Shown: positions 26,624 to 34,900 of the stretch, in pieces | Position numbering within the stretch: position 1 is the first letter of the stretch | Layout: each line of letters begins with the position of its first letter | Assembly (NCBI GenBank): GCA_016932435.1 | Contig: JAFGCW010000054.1 | Span: 1-56,223 of the forward strand | Direction of reading: 5' to 3' | Origin: Dehalococcoidales bacterium | GTDB lineage: Bacteria; Chloroflexota; Dehalococcoidia; Dehalococcoidales; UBA2162 | Length of the DNA: 56,223 bases | The notes under the pieces: generated by a model | Told to the model about the DNA's origin: nothing | The model's input: only the letters and a program-made list of their open reading frames with translations | The model's database searches: none | Made by a program: the position numbers and the translations under genes

Positions 26624-27145
26624 TTGTGGGCGGTGAAAACGAAAAAGGATATATTCTGGGTCTCGGTATTATCGATCCTTTGTATCGTCTGTTTTCCGGC
26701 AAACCCACTGGTATTGACCGGCGTTCTCGAGGTGAAGCCGTACACTGTCACAAATATCCTTGCCTGGATAGTATGGGCATTCGGCATGATACTGGTTTTC
26801 GCTCCGATTGTAATGTTTCCAAGGCGAGGAGGGTCTCCAAAAGGGTTAAAATTTGTAAAAACCACGCGAATAGTCGATACGGGAATATATGCTGTGATAC
26901 GACATCCTCAATATACCGGAGGGATATATAGTATATTTCTGACAACACTCCTGATATACCCTCACTGGCTTTTCGTCATATTAGGAGTTGCAGGAACGTA
27001 TCTGCTTTATCTCAGTACAAGAACCGAAGATAAGATTCTGATTGAAAAATTTGGAGATGAATACCGGGAATATATAGATAAAGTGCCTGCGATGAATTTC
27101 GTGGCAGGCACTATCAGATTATTACGCCGAAGGAAAGATAAATAA
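26624..27145 (+). CDS. Isoprenylcysteine methyltransferase-like (ICMT/PEMT) membrane protein
   Basis: A protein of about 173 residues with three or four transmembrane helices and the ICMT/PEMT C-terminal signature: VIRHPQYTGG near residue 93, then TEDKILIEKFGDEYREY near 133-149. Bacterial members are poorly known and often lie by metal-resistance genes; the substrate is unknown. The start may be TTG at 26624 or GTG at 26633; neither has a clear SD. The gene is transcribed away from the copy-2 selenoprotein gene and has the CsoR-like palindrome in its promoter, which suggests metal or sulfur-species control. Confidence 0.75.
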   Translation: MWAVKTKKDIFWVSVLSILCIVCFPANPLVLTGVLEVKPYTVTNILAWIVWAFGMILVFAPIVMFPRRGGSPKGLKFVKTTRIVDTGIYAVIRHPQYTGGIYSIFLTTLLIYPHWLFVILGVAGTYLLYLSTRTEDKILIEKFGDEYREYIDKVPAMNFVAGTIRLLRRRKDK

Positions 27146-27167
27146 TTATTCAAGACGGTTTAGTGCC

Positions 27168-27320
27168 TTATTTTTCCGGTTCCTCTTTCCTGGCGACTTC
27201 AAGTTCGTCTTCCAGTTCTTCTAATTGCATCCACATGGACGGCGGCACAGAATGTGCCGGCCACCGTGCCTTAAGGTCCTCTATTTTTTCTTCGATCTCT
27301 CGAATTCGGTCTTCGGCCAT
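27168..27320 (-). CDS. Small conserved-type coiled-coil protein (50 aa)
   Basis: A 50-residue, highly charged protein beginning MAEDRIREIEEKIEDLKARW. It consists of two helices separated by PAHSVPPSMW. The heptad pattern of Ile, Leu and Glu suggests a short helical hairpin. A GAGGAG SD lies 5 nt before the ATG. I recall similar small PAHSVPP proteins in other Chloroflexota and metagenome bins but know no function. It converges with the ICMT-like gene (22 bases apart) and is divergent from the third Usp gene. Confidence 0.7.
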   Translation of the reverse strand: MAEDRIREIEEKIEDLKARWPAHSVPPSMWMQLEELEDELEVARKEEPEK

Positions 27321-27494
27321 TTTTCTTCTCCTCGTTGAAGAAATGAAACGGTATTACCAACTCTACAGTTTTCTGTCGATTCTGTAAAGAGATTCCGGTT
27401 GCTGTTGACTTACTGATTATTGACTGATGCATCTGCAGGTAACTATAATGGCAGGCAAAAGGGCAGAGTAAAATAACAGGAGGTAATTTTCCCT

Positions 27495-27971
27495 GTGATA
27501 GAGAGAATACTTGTCCCGATGGACGGTTCACGGCAGTCTTCAAAAGCCCTGGAGTACGCTATAGATACAGCACAATGCTTTGCCGGGAGTATTGTGATAT
27601 TGCGGGTTGTTACTTTGTCGATGCTTGAAATGGCATGGAATTCACCCAGCAGCGGAGGGCCTATAATCAGGCAGGATTTTCTCAAAGAAGCGGATCGGCG
27701 GGATAAGAAGACGATGACACGTGTCAGAAAATACCTGCGTGATAAAGTGAAAACGATGACTGGTAAAGGTGTCGAAGGTTCATTCAGAGTGATGGTGGGT
27801 GATCCTGCCAACTCGATTATACAATGCTGTAAAGAAGAGAAAATAGACCTGGTAATTATGTATGCTAACAACAGGGGCTGGCTGAAAAGAGCAATAATGG
27901 GAAGTGTAACAGACGAGATTCTCAGGACTTCTTCCATTCCGGTCCTGGTTTTAAGGCCGAAACAGAAATAA
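27495..27971 (+). CDS. UspA-family stress protein
   Basis: A 158-residue universal stress protein starting at GTG, with AGGAGG 11 nt upstream. ERILVPMDGSRQSSKALEYA is the usual first strand and loop. The C-terminal part keeps more of the ATP-binding signature than the pair at 13981-15171 (NNRGWLKRAIMGSVTDEIL, with the final G-S present). PVLVLRPKQK closes the fold. It lies directly before the SLC13-like permease (52 bases), so it may help regulate that transporter or share its transcript; Usp-transporter pairs are common. Confidence 0.85.
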   Translation: MIERILVPMDGSRQSSKALEYAIDTAQCFAGSIVILRVVTLSMLEMAWNSPSSGGPIIRQDFLKEADRRDKKTMTRVRKYLRDKVKTMTGKGVEGSFRVMVGDPANSIIQCCKEEKIDLVIMYANNRGWLKRAIMGSVTDEILRTSSIPVLVLRPKQK

Positions 27972-28022
27972 CATACTACTGTAACATCCCTTTCTTGTAA
28001 AGTTATTAAGCACAGTTAAACG

Positions 28023-29804
28023 TTGGATAATCTTGATCTTATATTAACCGTACTTGTACTGCTGGGGGCTTTCGGGCTTTTCGTATCCGGTAAGGTAAGG
28101 GTCGACCTGGTTGCTATATGTGTCCTTGTGGCACTTCTTACCCTGGGGCTTGTCACTCCCGAAGAAGGCCTTCATGGTTTTGCCAATCCGGCGACAGTCA
28201 CTATCGGTGCGATGTTCGTCCTGGGTATGGGGCTGGTACGTACCGGCCTGGTACAACGGGTTGCAAAACTCATAGACAGGCTGGCAGGTAAAGGTGAAAC
28301 CCGCCTGATATTCGTTCTCTGCATCATTACAGCCGCACTTTCCGCCTTCCTTGTCAATACGGCTGCGGTTGCCATCCTGATACCAGTTGTTATCACGTTA
28401 ACTGCCAAGAGGAAGATATCGTCATCTCGTGTTCTTATCCCTCTCTCTTTTTCCAGTCAGTTCGGAGGTGTCTGTACCATAATCGGCACCTCGACAAATA
28501 TGCTGGTAAATGGGATCAGTATCGGACGGGGAATGGAATCGTTTTCGTTTTTCGAGTTTGCACCGCTGGGGCTGGTTATGGTCGCAGCGGGGATAGTCTA
28601 TCTCGTTGTAACCAGTCGGTGGTTGTTACCGAAACGAAAGGGTGAAGCCGACCAGGTGGACAAGTATCTGCTGGCTGACTACCAGGCGGAACTCCAGGTG
28701 CTGGGAGACTCGATACTCGTTGGCAAGACGTGGGAAGAAAATAAAATACCAAAAGACAGCGGACTGGAATTAACCAACCTGATGCGTGAAGGGAAAGCCG
28801 TTTCGCGACCTAAAAAGACCAAGATAAGACCGGGCGACCTGCTGCTGCTTAATGGTCACATTGACAGGATAATCGAGTTGGAGAACACGTACAGCCTGGA
28901 GATGGTGCTGAACGCGCGTTCGGTTGATAATGACCATCAACACAGTATCCGTCTTGTCGAGGTTCTGATACCACCGAACTCAAATTTAATAGGGTATACG
29001 ATACCGGATTCCAGCTTTTTCCGCAGATATCGGCATCCTGTACTGGCGATACAGAGACGCGGTACCACTCTGAAAGAAAGACTTGCCGATATCAAGCTGG
29101 AGAGTGGTGATACGCTATTGGTTCACGGGCATGAGGATGATATTCAACGGTTGATGAACTCACCTAATGTAATCGTAACCAATGAAGTAACGGGGCTGAA
29201 CGTTCGAAGAAACAAATCCACGATGGCAGTTATCGTGATGCTGGCGGTGGTTATCCTGGCTGTTACCGGGGTGGTGCCAATCATGATCGCTGCCATTATT
29301 GGTGCTCTGGGAATGATACTGACACGGTGTATAACGATCGAAGAAGCCTACAACGCGATCGACTGGAAGATTATCTTTCTTTTGGGCGGGATTATCCCGC
29401 TGGGTATCGCAATGGAGAGTAACGGGGTAGTACAGGCGCTGGCGGATGGAGTTCTGCAGCCGCTTATCTCATATGGCCCAGTTGCTGTTCTTGCCGTTAT
29501 CTATATAGTCGTGGCTTTTCTCACCGAAGGAATGTCTAATAATGCTGTTGCGGCAATAATGGCGCCGATAGCATTCACCCTGGCTGGAATTATGGCAGTT
29601 GATCCGAGACCATTCCTGGTAGCGATAACGTTCGCTGCTTCGACAAGTTTCGCGACACCGATTGGCTACCAGACGAATACCATGGTCTATTCGGCGGGTG
29701 GATACAAGTTTACCGATTTCGCGAAGATAGGAATCCCTTTAAATCTTATTTACTGGGCTCTGGCAATACTGCTTATACCGATTATCTGGCCGTTCAATGG
29801 ATAG
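28023..29804 (+). CDS. SLC13-family permease with TrkA-C domains
   Basis: A 593-residue transporter. The N-terminal membrane half has AFLVNTAAVAILIPVVI (about residues 112-128) and SQFGGVCTIIGTSTNMLVNG, the sodium/anion-binding block of this family. The second half repeats it as LTEGMSNNAVAAIMAPIAF and ATPIGYQTNTMVYSAGG. Between them two cytoplasmic TrkA-C (RCK_C) domains span about residues 205-380, as in SLC13-like carriers of sulfate or dicarboxylates. It begins with TTG and has no SD, so translation may be coupled to the Usp gene upstream. The substrate is unknown: sulfate, or a di- or tricarboxylate. Confidence 0.88.
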   Translation: MDNLDLILTVLVLLGAFGLFVSGKVRVDLVAICVLVALLTLGLVTPEEGLHGFANPATVTIGAMFVLGMGLVRTGLVQRVAKLIDRLAGKGETRLIFVLCIITAALSAFLVNTAAVAILIPVVITLTAKRKISSSRVLIPLSFSSQFGGVCTIIGTSTNMLVNGISIGRGMESFSFFEFAPLGLVMVAAGIVYLVVTSRWLLPKRKGEADQVDKYLLADYQAELQVLGDSILVGKTWEENKIPKDSGLELTNLMREGKAVSRPKKTKIRPGDLLLLNGHIDRIIELENTYSLEMVLNARSVDNDHQHSIRLVEVLIPPNSNLIGYTIPDSSFFRRYRHPVLAIQRRGTTLKERLADIKLESGDTLLVHGHEDDIQRLMNSPNVIVTNEVTGLNVRRNKSTMAVIVMLAVVILAVTGVVPIMIAAIIGALGMILTRCITIEEAYNAIDWKIIFLLGGIIPLGIAMESNGVVQALADGVLQPLISYGPVAVLAVIYIVVAFLTEGMSNNAVAAIMAPIAFTLAGIMAVDPRPFLVAITFAASTSFATPIGYQTNTMVYSAGGYKFTDFAKIGIPLNLIYWALAILLIPIIWPFNG

Positions 29805-29807
29805 TTA

Positions 29808-30251
29808 TTACTTACCGATAATATCTTGTGCCCATTTTGCAGCGCGTTCGTATTCACCTTCGACAAGCGGACCTTTTGTTCCGGATACATAGAATCCTTC
29901 CGGTTTGATAACAGACTTGCCGCCCTGAGACTTAAGTCGTTTTTGTATCTTTCCCGCGGCAAAACCGAATATCTTGACCCAGGTTGCAGGCACTCTGGTA
30001 TCGAATGCCGCGATTTTGACATCTTTAAGAGAAACGGTTTTGATACTATCCAGGAATTCCTTCATCTTAGGAGTGGGTCTGCCGCCGTATGTAGGAGAAC
30101 CGGCAATCACGAGTTCGACCGATTCAAAGTCACCGGGGCCAGAATTCTCTGCTTTTACCACCTTGGTCTCACTGCCAATCGCCTCACCCATGGATTTGGC
30201 GATTTCCTCCGTGTTTCCGTAGACGGAATCATATATTACAAGAACTTTCAT
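29808..30251 (-). CDS. Flavodoxin-like protein
   Basis: A 147-residue flavodoxin-fold protein. The FMN phosphate loop is YDSVYGNTEEIAKSM (residues 7-21) and the isoalloxazine loop is AGSPTYGGRPTPKM (about 50-63), both typical of FMN-binding electron carriers. It would carry low-potential electrons in the cytoplasm in place of ferredoxin; alternatively it is a small quinone or disulfide reductase. SD GGAGGTG is 3-4 nt from the ATG. It diverges from the selenoprotein msrA and converges with the SLC13-like gene with 3 bases between them. Confidence 0.88.
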   Translation of the reverse strand: MKVLVIYDSVYGNTEEIAKSMGEAIGSETKVVKAENSGPGDFESVELVIAGSPTYGGRPTPKMKEFLDSIKTVSLKDVKIAAFDTRVPATWVKIFGFAAGKIQKRLKSQGGKSVIKPEGFYVSGTKGPLVEGEYERAAKWAQDIIGK

Positions 30252-30276
30252 TGTTCACCTCCGGATAAGTATCTAC

Positions 30277-30305
30277 AGTTTACATGTTGAACAGTAACCA
30301 GACAA
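30277..30305 (-). promoter_or_regulatory. Candidate promoter for flavodoxin gene
   Basis: Minus strand: TTGTCT, 17 nt, TAAACT, followed 25 nt on by the ATG with GGAGGTG between. Confidence 0.45.
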
Positions 30306-30411
30306 TCTCTCGTTTGGTGTTCTTATGACCTTAATCACATACCCGTAGTATATACCGGTGTATGATGAGTGTATCGGGATGAAAGAAAACCGGTCAGAGG
30401 AGGATGGGTTG

Positions 30412-31200
30412 GTGAGGATATTCTTGGCTCTGATACTACTGATATCAACTATATCTGTTATAACAGCAAACGGATGTGGAAATATTAACACTCCGGCTGA
30501 GGAGGAAAAAACATTGACGCAGAATAATACCCCTGTGATAGGCGATAATATAACGGGACAACATAAAACGGCGACTTTTGCCCTGGGCTGATTCTGGGGG
30601 CCTGACTCCCGTTTCGGGAGTATCGAAGGCGTGATTCGGACACGTGTCGGATATGCCGGAGGAATTGAATCGAATCCGACGTATCATAGTATTGGTAGTC
30701 ACAGCGAGACCATACAGATAGAATATGATCCTGATAAGGTAACGTATGAAGCATTACTGGACGTATTCGGGGCGGAGAATTCCGCCTACCTGTCTCCTTA
30801 TTCCAGGCAGTATAATTCCATAATCTTCTATCATGATGAAGAACAGAAAAAACTGGCACAGGAATCCTATGAAAAAAGGAGAACGGATAGACCGAGTACC
30901 GTATTTACCGAAATAATTCCTTATACAGGTTTCAACTATGCTGAGTTATATCACCAGAAATATTATCTTCAGGTTGAACGAACACTCTTACAGGATGCCT
31001 TGAGTAATTACGATGATCTTGAAGGTTTCATTTTCTCAACAACGGCAGCGAGGCTGAACGGATATGTCGGTGGATATGGTGATCCCGTTACTCTTGAGAA
31101 CGAACTTGAGAGCTACGGGCTTTCCGATAAAGGAGAAAAAAGACTGCAGGATTTAGCTGAAAAAGGGTTAAAACAAGCTTGTCCGGTTATCGATAATTAG
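30412..31200 (+). CDS. msrA: Selenocysteine peptide-methionine (S)-S-oxide reductase MsrA, lipoprotein
   Basis: A 262-residue MsrA with an in-frame TGA at 30589-30591 where the catalytic Cys belongs: ALG-U-FWGPDSRFGSIEGV, matching the family G-C-F-W-G. The frame continues with TRVGYAGG, GSHSETIQIEYDPDKV and YTGFNYAELYHQKYYLQ to the end. The enzyme reduces methionine-S-sulfoxide in proteins; Sec speeds this in known seleno-MsrAs. I start at GTG 30412, because AGAGGAGG is 8 nt upstream. This gives a signal peptide RIFLALILLISTISVITANGC, so the enzyme is probably lipid-anchored outside the membrane. A Cys near the C-terminus (QACPVIDN) may resolve the selenenyl bond. Reading it as two broken ORFs is much less likely. 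Confidence 0.9.
30589..30621 (+). promoter_or_regulatory. Candidate SECIS of msrA
   Basis: After the UGA, ACTCCC and GGGAGT (30605-30610, 30616-30621) form a perfect 6-bp stem with loop GTTTC, starting 13 nt after the codon. G is first in the loop, as SelB elements require. It is the strongest of the three SECIS candidates here. Confidence 0.65.
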
Positions 31201-31218
31201 CATATTGCTGATTTTGAA

Positions 31219-31254
31219 ATAAAAGAGGAGAGTGATTTCATTCTCCTCTTTTAT
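31219..31254. terminator. Bidirectional terminator between msrA and pfkB-like gene
   Basis: A perfect 13-bp stem ATAAAAGAGGAGA / TCTCCTCTTTTAT with a 10-nt loop; U-rich arms serve both directions. The genes converge here. Confidence 0.85.
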
Positions 31255-31273
31255 ATTTTTTATGTATTGATGA

Positions 31274-32197
31274 TTACTTGATCGAATCGTACCTTTCCTG
31301 AAATTCCTCAATCGTAAAATGATGTTCCTGCGTACCCAGGAATTCAACGGCGAAAGAAGCGCAGGCGCTTCCCATTGCAGCGCATTTTTCTATATCAAGA
31401 TCCTTCACCAGGCCTTTTAGCAGTCCGGATCGATAGCTGTCGCCAGCGCCGGTGGGATCGACCGCTCTTTCTATCTTTACAGGCGGCACTGCAATTACAC
31501 GATCGGAGGTACAAACCCTCGAGCCCTGATCACCAAGCGTGGTGATGATTATCGATACCTTATTAAGAAGTGCATCTCTATCAAGCCCAGTTTTCTCCAT
31601 TATCATCTCAAGTTCATAGTCGTTGGATATCAGGATGTAAGCTCCGTCAATACATTTTAGAATGGATTCTTTGTCGAAGCTGGTCAGTTGCTGGCCGGGA
31701 TCAAAGATATACCTTATACCTCTTGATTTATACTCCTGGCACAGACCGACCATGTCATCAAAATTGCCGGGAGCGACGATAGCAATAGTGTCTTCTGGAT
31801 CCAGGTTATCCAGGTCGAAGGTGATTTTATATTTCATCGCCCCCGGATTAAATCCGGTGATCTGGTTATCCGACTGGTCGGTAGTGATATAGGCACAAGC
31901 GGTCAGTTCGTCATCGACGATCCTGATTCCTTCACAGGTTATATTGTTCTCTTCGAGCCATTCGTAATAACGATGATAGTCTCTGCCGATAGTCGAGAGG
32001 ATTAAGGGTTTCTCACCGAGTAAAGCCAGGCTGTAGGCGATGTTCCCGGCTGTCCCTCCGAATTTTTCAGTCAGGCTGTTTACGGTGAACGCCACGTTTA
32101 GAACGTGTATTTTCTCGGGAAGTATATGGTCGGAAAATTTACCGGGAAAATCCATTATCCTGTCATAGGCCAGAGACCCAAAAATAAGAATATTCAT
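31274..32197 (-). CDS. PfkB-family sugar/nucleoside kinase
   Basis: A 307-residue ribokinase-type kinase. The N-terminal signature GGTAGNIAYSLALLGEKPLIL is at about residues 47-67. The anion-hole/catalytic motif is DPTGAGDSYRSGLLKGL (about 247-263), with the catalytic Asp. The family phosphorylates ribose, adenosine, fructose phosphates or related compounds with ATP; adenosine kinase or a nucleoside kinase seems as likely as ribokinase. TATAAT lies upstream but without a good -35. SD AAAGG is 9 nt before the ATG. Confidence 0.85.
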   Translation of the reverse strand: MNILIFGSLAYDRIMDFPGKFSDHILPEKIHVLNVAFTVNSLTEKFGGTAGNIAYSLALLGEKPLILSTIGRDYHRYYEWLEENNITCEGIRIVDDELTACAYITTDQSDNQITGFNPGAMKYKITFDLDNLDPEDTIAIVAPGNFDDMVGLCQEYKSRGIRYIFDPGQQLTSFDKESILKCIDGAYILISNDYELEMIMEKTGLDRDALLNKVSIIITTLGDQGSRVCTSDRVIAVPPVKIERAVDPTGAGDSYRSGLLKGLVKDLDIEKCAAMGSACASFAVEFLGTQEHHFTIEEFQERYDSIK

Positions 32198-32305
32198 ACG
32201 GGATTACCTTTCGTTAGATTATATTGGTATCTGTCAATTTACGGCACCTGAATATTCTGGCATCTGGAGAGTGATAAGTCAATCATAAATCACCGGTTCA
32301 AGAGA

Positions 32306-32334
32306 TTGACATTGTTCAGATACAAAGTTAAGAT
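32306..32334 (+). promoter_or_regulatory. Sigma70-type promoter with overlapping inverted repeat
   Basis: TTGACA, 17 nt, TAAGAT. The -10 lies inside GTTAA-GATT-TTAAC (32327-32340), so a repressor bound there would block transcription of the Fe-S protein gene. The remaining DNA of the 208-base divergent gap shows no gene. Confidence 0.5.
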
Positions 32335-32405
32335 TTTAACAATCGGTACGTGGATTCAGGAAGTTTTATTTTCATTTGAAATCATTGACATCAGGAGGTC
32401 CACCA

Positions 32406-33572
32406 ATGGCGAGTGAAGACAAGGTTTATCGTGAGTTACAGAAGCACCTCGATTCCGGCCCGGCAGGATTCCAGGCTTCCGACACAGGCGCAGATCTCAA
32501 GCTGCTGAAACATCTGCTTACGCCGGAAGAAGCGAAAATCGCTACATTGCTCTCCACGATCAAATGGGAACCGCCGAAGACAATATATAAGCGGATCAGG
32601 AAAAGCGGTATGGATATAAACATGGATGAGCTGATAGAGAAACTCGACCACATGGTCTACAAGGGGACGATCGTCGTTCACAGCGAAGGCTTCGGTGAAC
32701 GGCGCTACAAGAATGTCGGAGTTTCAGCCGGTGGGATGATAGATTTCCAGGTGAACCGCCTGACAGATGAATTCATCGAGGACCTGGATAAATACCACGA
32801 AGAAAGCTTTGCCCGGAGGCCTGAAGGCGGACCGAGAAAAAAGATGATACCCCAGTTAAGAGTTGTCCCGGTTGAAAAGAGTGTTCCCGTTCCTGAAAAA
32901 ACTCCCGTAGCCATATATGATGATGTCAGACACCTTGTTGAACAGTCTCCCGGGCCTTTTTCGGTGGCGAATTGCGTATGCCGCCAGACGAAAGACCTTC
33001 AGGGTAAACCGTGTAAATATTCTGATATCCGTGAAACCTGTCTCCAGGTTGGCCCTGACCATGCCCGGCAGTACATAGAAATGGGCAGGGGACGTGAGAT
33101 AACAAGAGAAGAGGCTTATGAGGTGCTTGACAGGGCACGTGAAGCGGGTTTTATCCTCCAGCCGGAGAATTCCCTGAAACCTGAAAATATTTGCTGCTGC
33201 TGCGGTGACTGCTGCGGACCGCTCTCAGCGGCTAAAAATACTCCACGGCCGGCCGACATGTATACTTCGAATTACTACGTTGTGGTTGACTCGGGAGCGT
33301 GTACCGGTTGTGAAGTGTGTATCAGCCGCTGCCAGATGGATGCCAGGGTAATGAAAGACGGTAAGTCGACTGTTGACCCGGACAGGTGTATCGGTTGCGG
33401 GAATTGTGTCGTTACCTGCCAGTCAGGCGCAAGCAGAATGATCCTGAAAGAACGGCAGAATATTCCATTTAAAAGTAAAGACGACACCTTCATGCATATA
33501 ATGGCCAACAAGCTGAGTAAATGGGATATGTTCAAGATGAGAATGAAGATGTTGCTGGGTATGAAGGTTTAA
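32406..33572 (+). CDS. Cys-rich 2[4Fe-4S] ferredoxin-type protein
   Basis: A 388-residue protein starting at the ATG at 32406, after SD AGGAGG (7 nt). Three parts are visible. Residues about 15-110 are helical with a winged-helix feel (ATLLSTIKWEPPKTIYKRIRK). The middle has NCVCRQTKDLQGKPC, a later C, and the cluster ICCCCGDCCGP (about 265-275), a probable further metal site. The C-terminus is a ferredoxin domain: CTGCEVCISRC and CIGCGNCVVTC (about 300-350). It probably carries electrons in an anaerobic redox system; partners are unknown. It is monocistronic or paired with the lipoprotein gene 27 bases downstream. Confidence 0.8.
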   Translation: MASEDKVYRELQKHLDSGPAGFQASDTGADLKLLKHLLTPEEAKIATLLSTIKWEPPKTIYKRIRKSGMDINMDELIEKLDHMVYKGTIVVHSEGFGERRYKNVGVSAGGMIDFQVNRLTDEFIEDLDKYHEESFARRPEGGPRKKMIPQLRVVPVEKSVPVPEKTPVAIYDDVRHLVEQSPGPFSVANCVCRQTKDLQGKPCKYSDIRETCLQVGPDHARQYIEMGRGREITREEAYEVLDRAREAGFILQPENSLKPENICCCCGDCCGPLSAAKNTPRPADMYTSNYYVVVDSGACTGCEVCISRCQMDARVMKDGKSTVDPDRCIGCGNCVVTCQSGASRMILKERQNIPFKSKDDTFMHIMANKLSKWDMFKMRMKMLLGMKV

Positions 33573-33599
33573 CCGGGTTTCAGGATCAGGAGTTTTGTT

Positions 33600-34022
33600 A
33601 TGGTAGCGTGGTTTAAGTTATTCCTGTCTATGTTGTGTCTGTGTGTGATATTGTCTACGAGTATTGCTTGCGGTAAAGCCGAATATAGGTTAGGAGAAGA
33701 GTTTTCTCTCAGTATTGGTGAAACAGCAAGCTTAAAAGGAGAACAACTGCGAATACAGTTTTTGGAAATCTCTGAAGACAGCAGATGTCCCAGAAACGTA
33801 CAATGCATCTGGGAAGGCAGAGCGATAGCTGTTATTGAAGTTTTTAAAGACAATACATCTCAAGAGATAGAGCTGGTTGAACAAGGACTCACTGATACAC
33901 GGACAAAAAAGCAGTTCGAAGAATACGAGTTTATTTTCAGGATATTACCTTATCCTGGAGATGCTGAAGTACAGCTTTCTCCGCATGAATACCGCTTAAT
34001 GCTGGCAGTGAATAAAGAATAG
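33600..34022 (+). CDS. Putative lipoprotein with SRCP..VQCIW domain
   Basis: A 140-residue exported protein. The N-terminal signal peptide ends in TSIACGK, a plausible lipobox. The mature part contains SRCPRNVQCIWEGRAIAVIEV, a conserved pair of Cys probably forming a disulfide in the envelope. This pattern is common in small bacterial lipoproteins of unknown role, and I do not know the function. SD AGGAG is 7 nt from the ATG. It follows the Fe-S protein gene by 27 bases and converges on hypB. Confidence 0.65.
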   Translation: MVAWFKLFLSMLCLCVILSTSIACGKAEYRLGEEFSLSIGETASLKGEQLRIQFLEISEDSRCPRNVQCIWEGRAIAVIEVFKDNTSQEIELVEQGLTDTRTKKQFEEYEFIFRILPYPGDAEVQLSPHEYRLMLAVNKE

Positions 34023-34081
34023 CTATATGCATGACAGAGCAGACATACCTGAGATGTCAGAATCATTTTAAAGCCGCCGGA

Positions 34082-34750
34082 TTATGAATTCCGGTGACTT
34101 TTAAGTTGGTTCTCAAGCCATGAATACCATGCGTCCATGCCTTCTCCGGTTTTCGCCGATATGGGGTATATCTCCGTTTTTTCGTTCAGCCCCTTCACGG
34201 CGCTGACAAATTCTTCCATGTCGAAATCGAGCAGTGGTGCCAGATCGTTCTTACTTACCAGGACGACATCCACTTCGGTAAACATTAGGGGGTACTTGTA
34301 AGGTTTATCGTGGCCTTCCGGGAGGCTGAGGATCATTACTTTTTTCTGCTCGCCGAGATTAAATTCGGCGGTACAGATGAGATTACCCACGTTTTCTATA
34401 AACAGCAGGTCGATCTCCTCCAGGGGAAGGTTATTCAGCCCCTGGCTGACCTGGTTAGCGTCGAGGTGACAACCTCCGGCGGTGTTTATCTGGACTACCG
34501 GTATTGACTTCTCATTGATTATATCGGCGTCAACAGATGATGCGACATCGCCCTCTATTACACCGATATGCGCTTTGTCTTTCATGTCGTCGATGGTCTT
34601 GAGAAGCAATGTGGTCTTACCTGCTCCCGGTGATGACATTATATTAATCATCAGGATATTCTTTTTCTCTACCAGGTCGTTATTGTCTTTTGCCCTGACA
34701 TCGTTCGCTACCAGGATATCTTCTTTTATTGTTAATACCTTGACTGCCAT
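34082..34750 (-). CDS. hypB: Hydrogenase nickel-insertion GTPase HypB
   Basis: A 222-residue SIMIBI GTPase. The Walker A loop is SSPGAGKTTLLLK (about residues 38-50), followed by GVIEGDVASSVDADII. The metal-binding GGCHLDANQV (about 92-101) and IENVGNLICTAEFNLGE are typical HypB blocks; Cys and His there bind Ni or Zn at the dimer interface. The N-terminal His-rich and CxxCGC extensions of some HypBs are absent. No hydrogenase or other hyp gene lies within the window, so it must serve a hydrogenase encoded elsewhere. SD GAGG is 7 nt before the ATG. Confidence 0.92.
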   Translation of the reverse strand: MAVKVLTIKEDILVANDVRAKDNNDLVEKKNILMINIMSSPGAGKTTLLLKTIDDMKDKAHIGVIEGDVASSVDADIINEKSIPVVQINTAGGCHLDANQVSQGLNNLPLEEIDLLFIENVGNLICTAEFNLGEQKKVMILSLPEGHDKPYKYPLMFTEVDVVLVSKNDLAPLLDFDMEEFVSAVKGLNEKTEIYPISAKTGEGMDAWYSWLENQLKSHRNS

Positions 34751-34840
34751 AATATTACCTCTTTCCTGCCTGATACGGGCGGCGGATATGTACCATTACA
34801 GATTATACGTGATGAGAATTGAGGATTCAATGGCCTTGTG

Positions 34841-34869
34841 TTTATTCGATAGATGTAAACAGCTATAAT
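34841..34869 (+). promoter_or_regulatory. Candidate promoter for enolase-superfamily gene
   Basis: TTTATT, 17 nt, TATAAT. The -10 is perfect, the -35 weak. The ATG is 32 nt further on. Confidence 0.5.
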
Positions 34870-34900
34870 GGCATAAGTCAAAACCGGAAGGAGAGAAGAT

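Noticed and set aside
30358..30591. Start of msrA at the earlier ATG codons
   Set aside because: No SD there. The GTG at 30412 has AGAGGAGG 8 nt upstream and gives a clean signal peptide.
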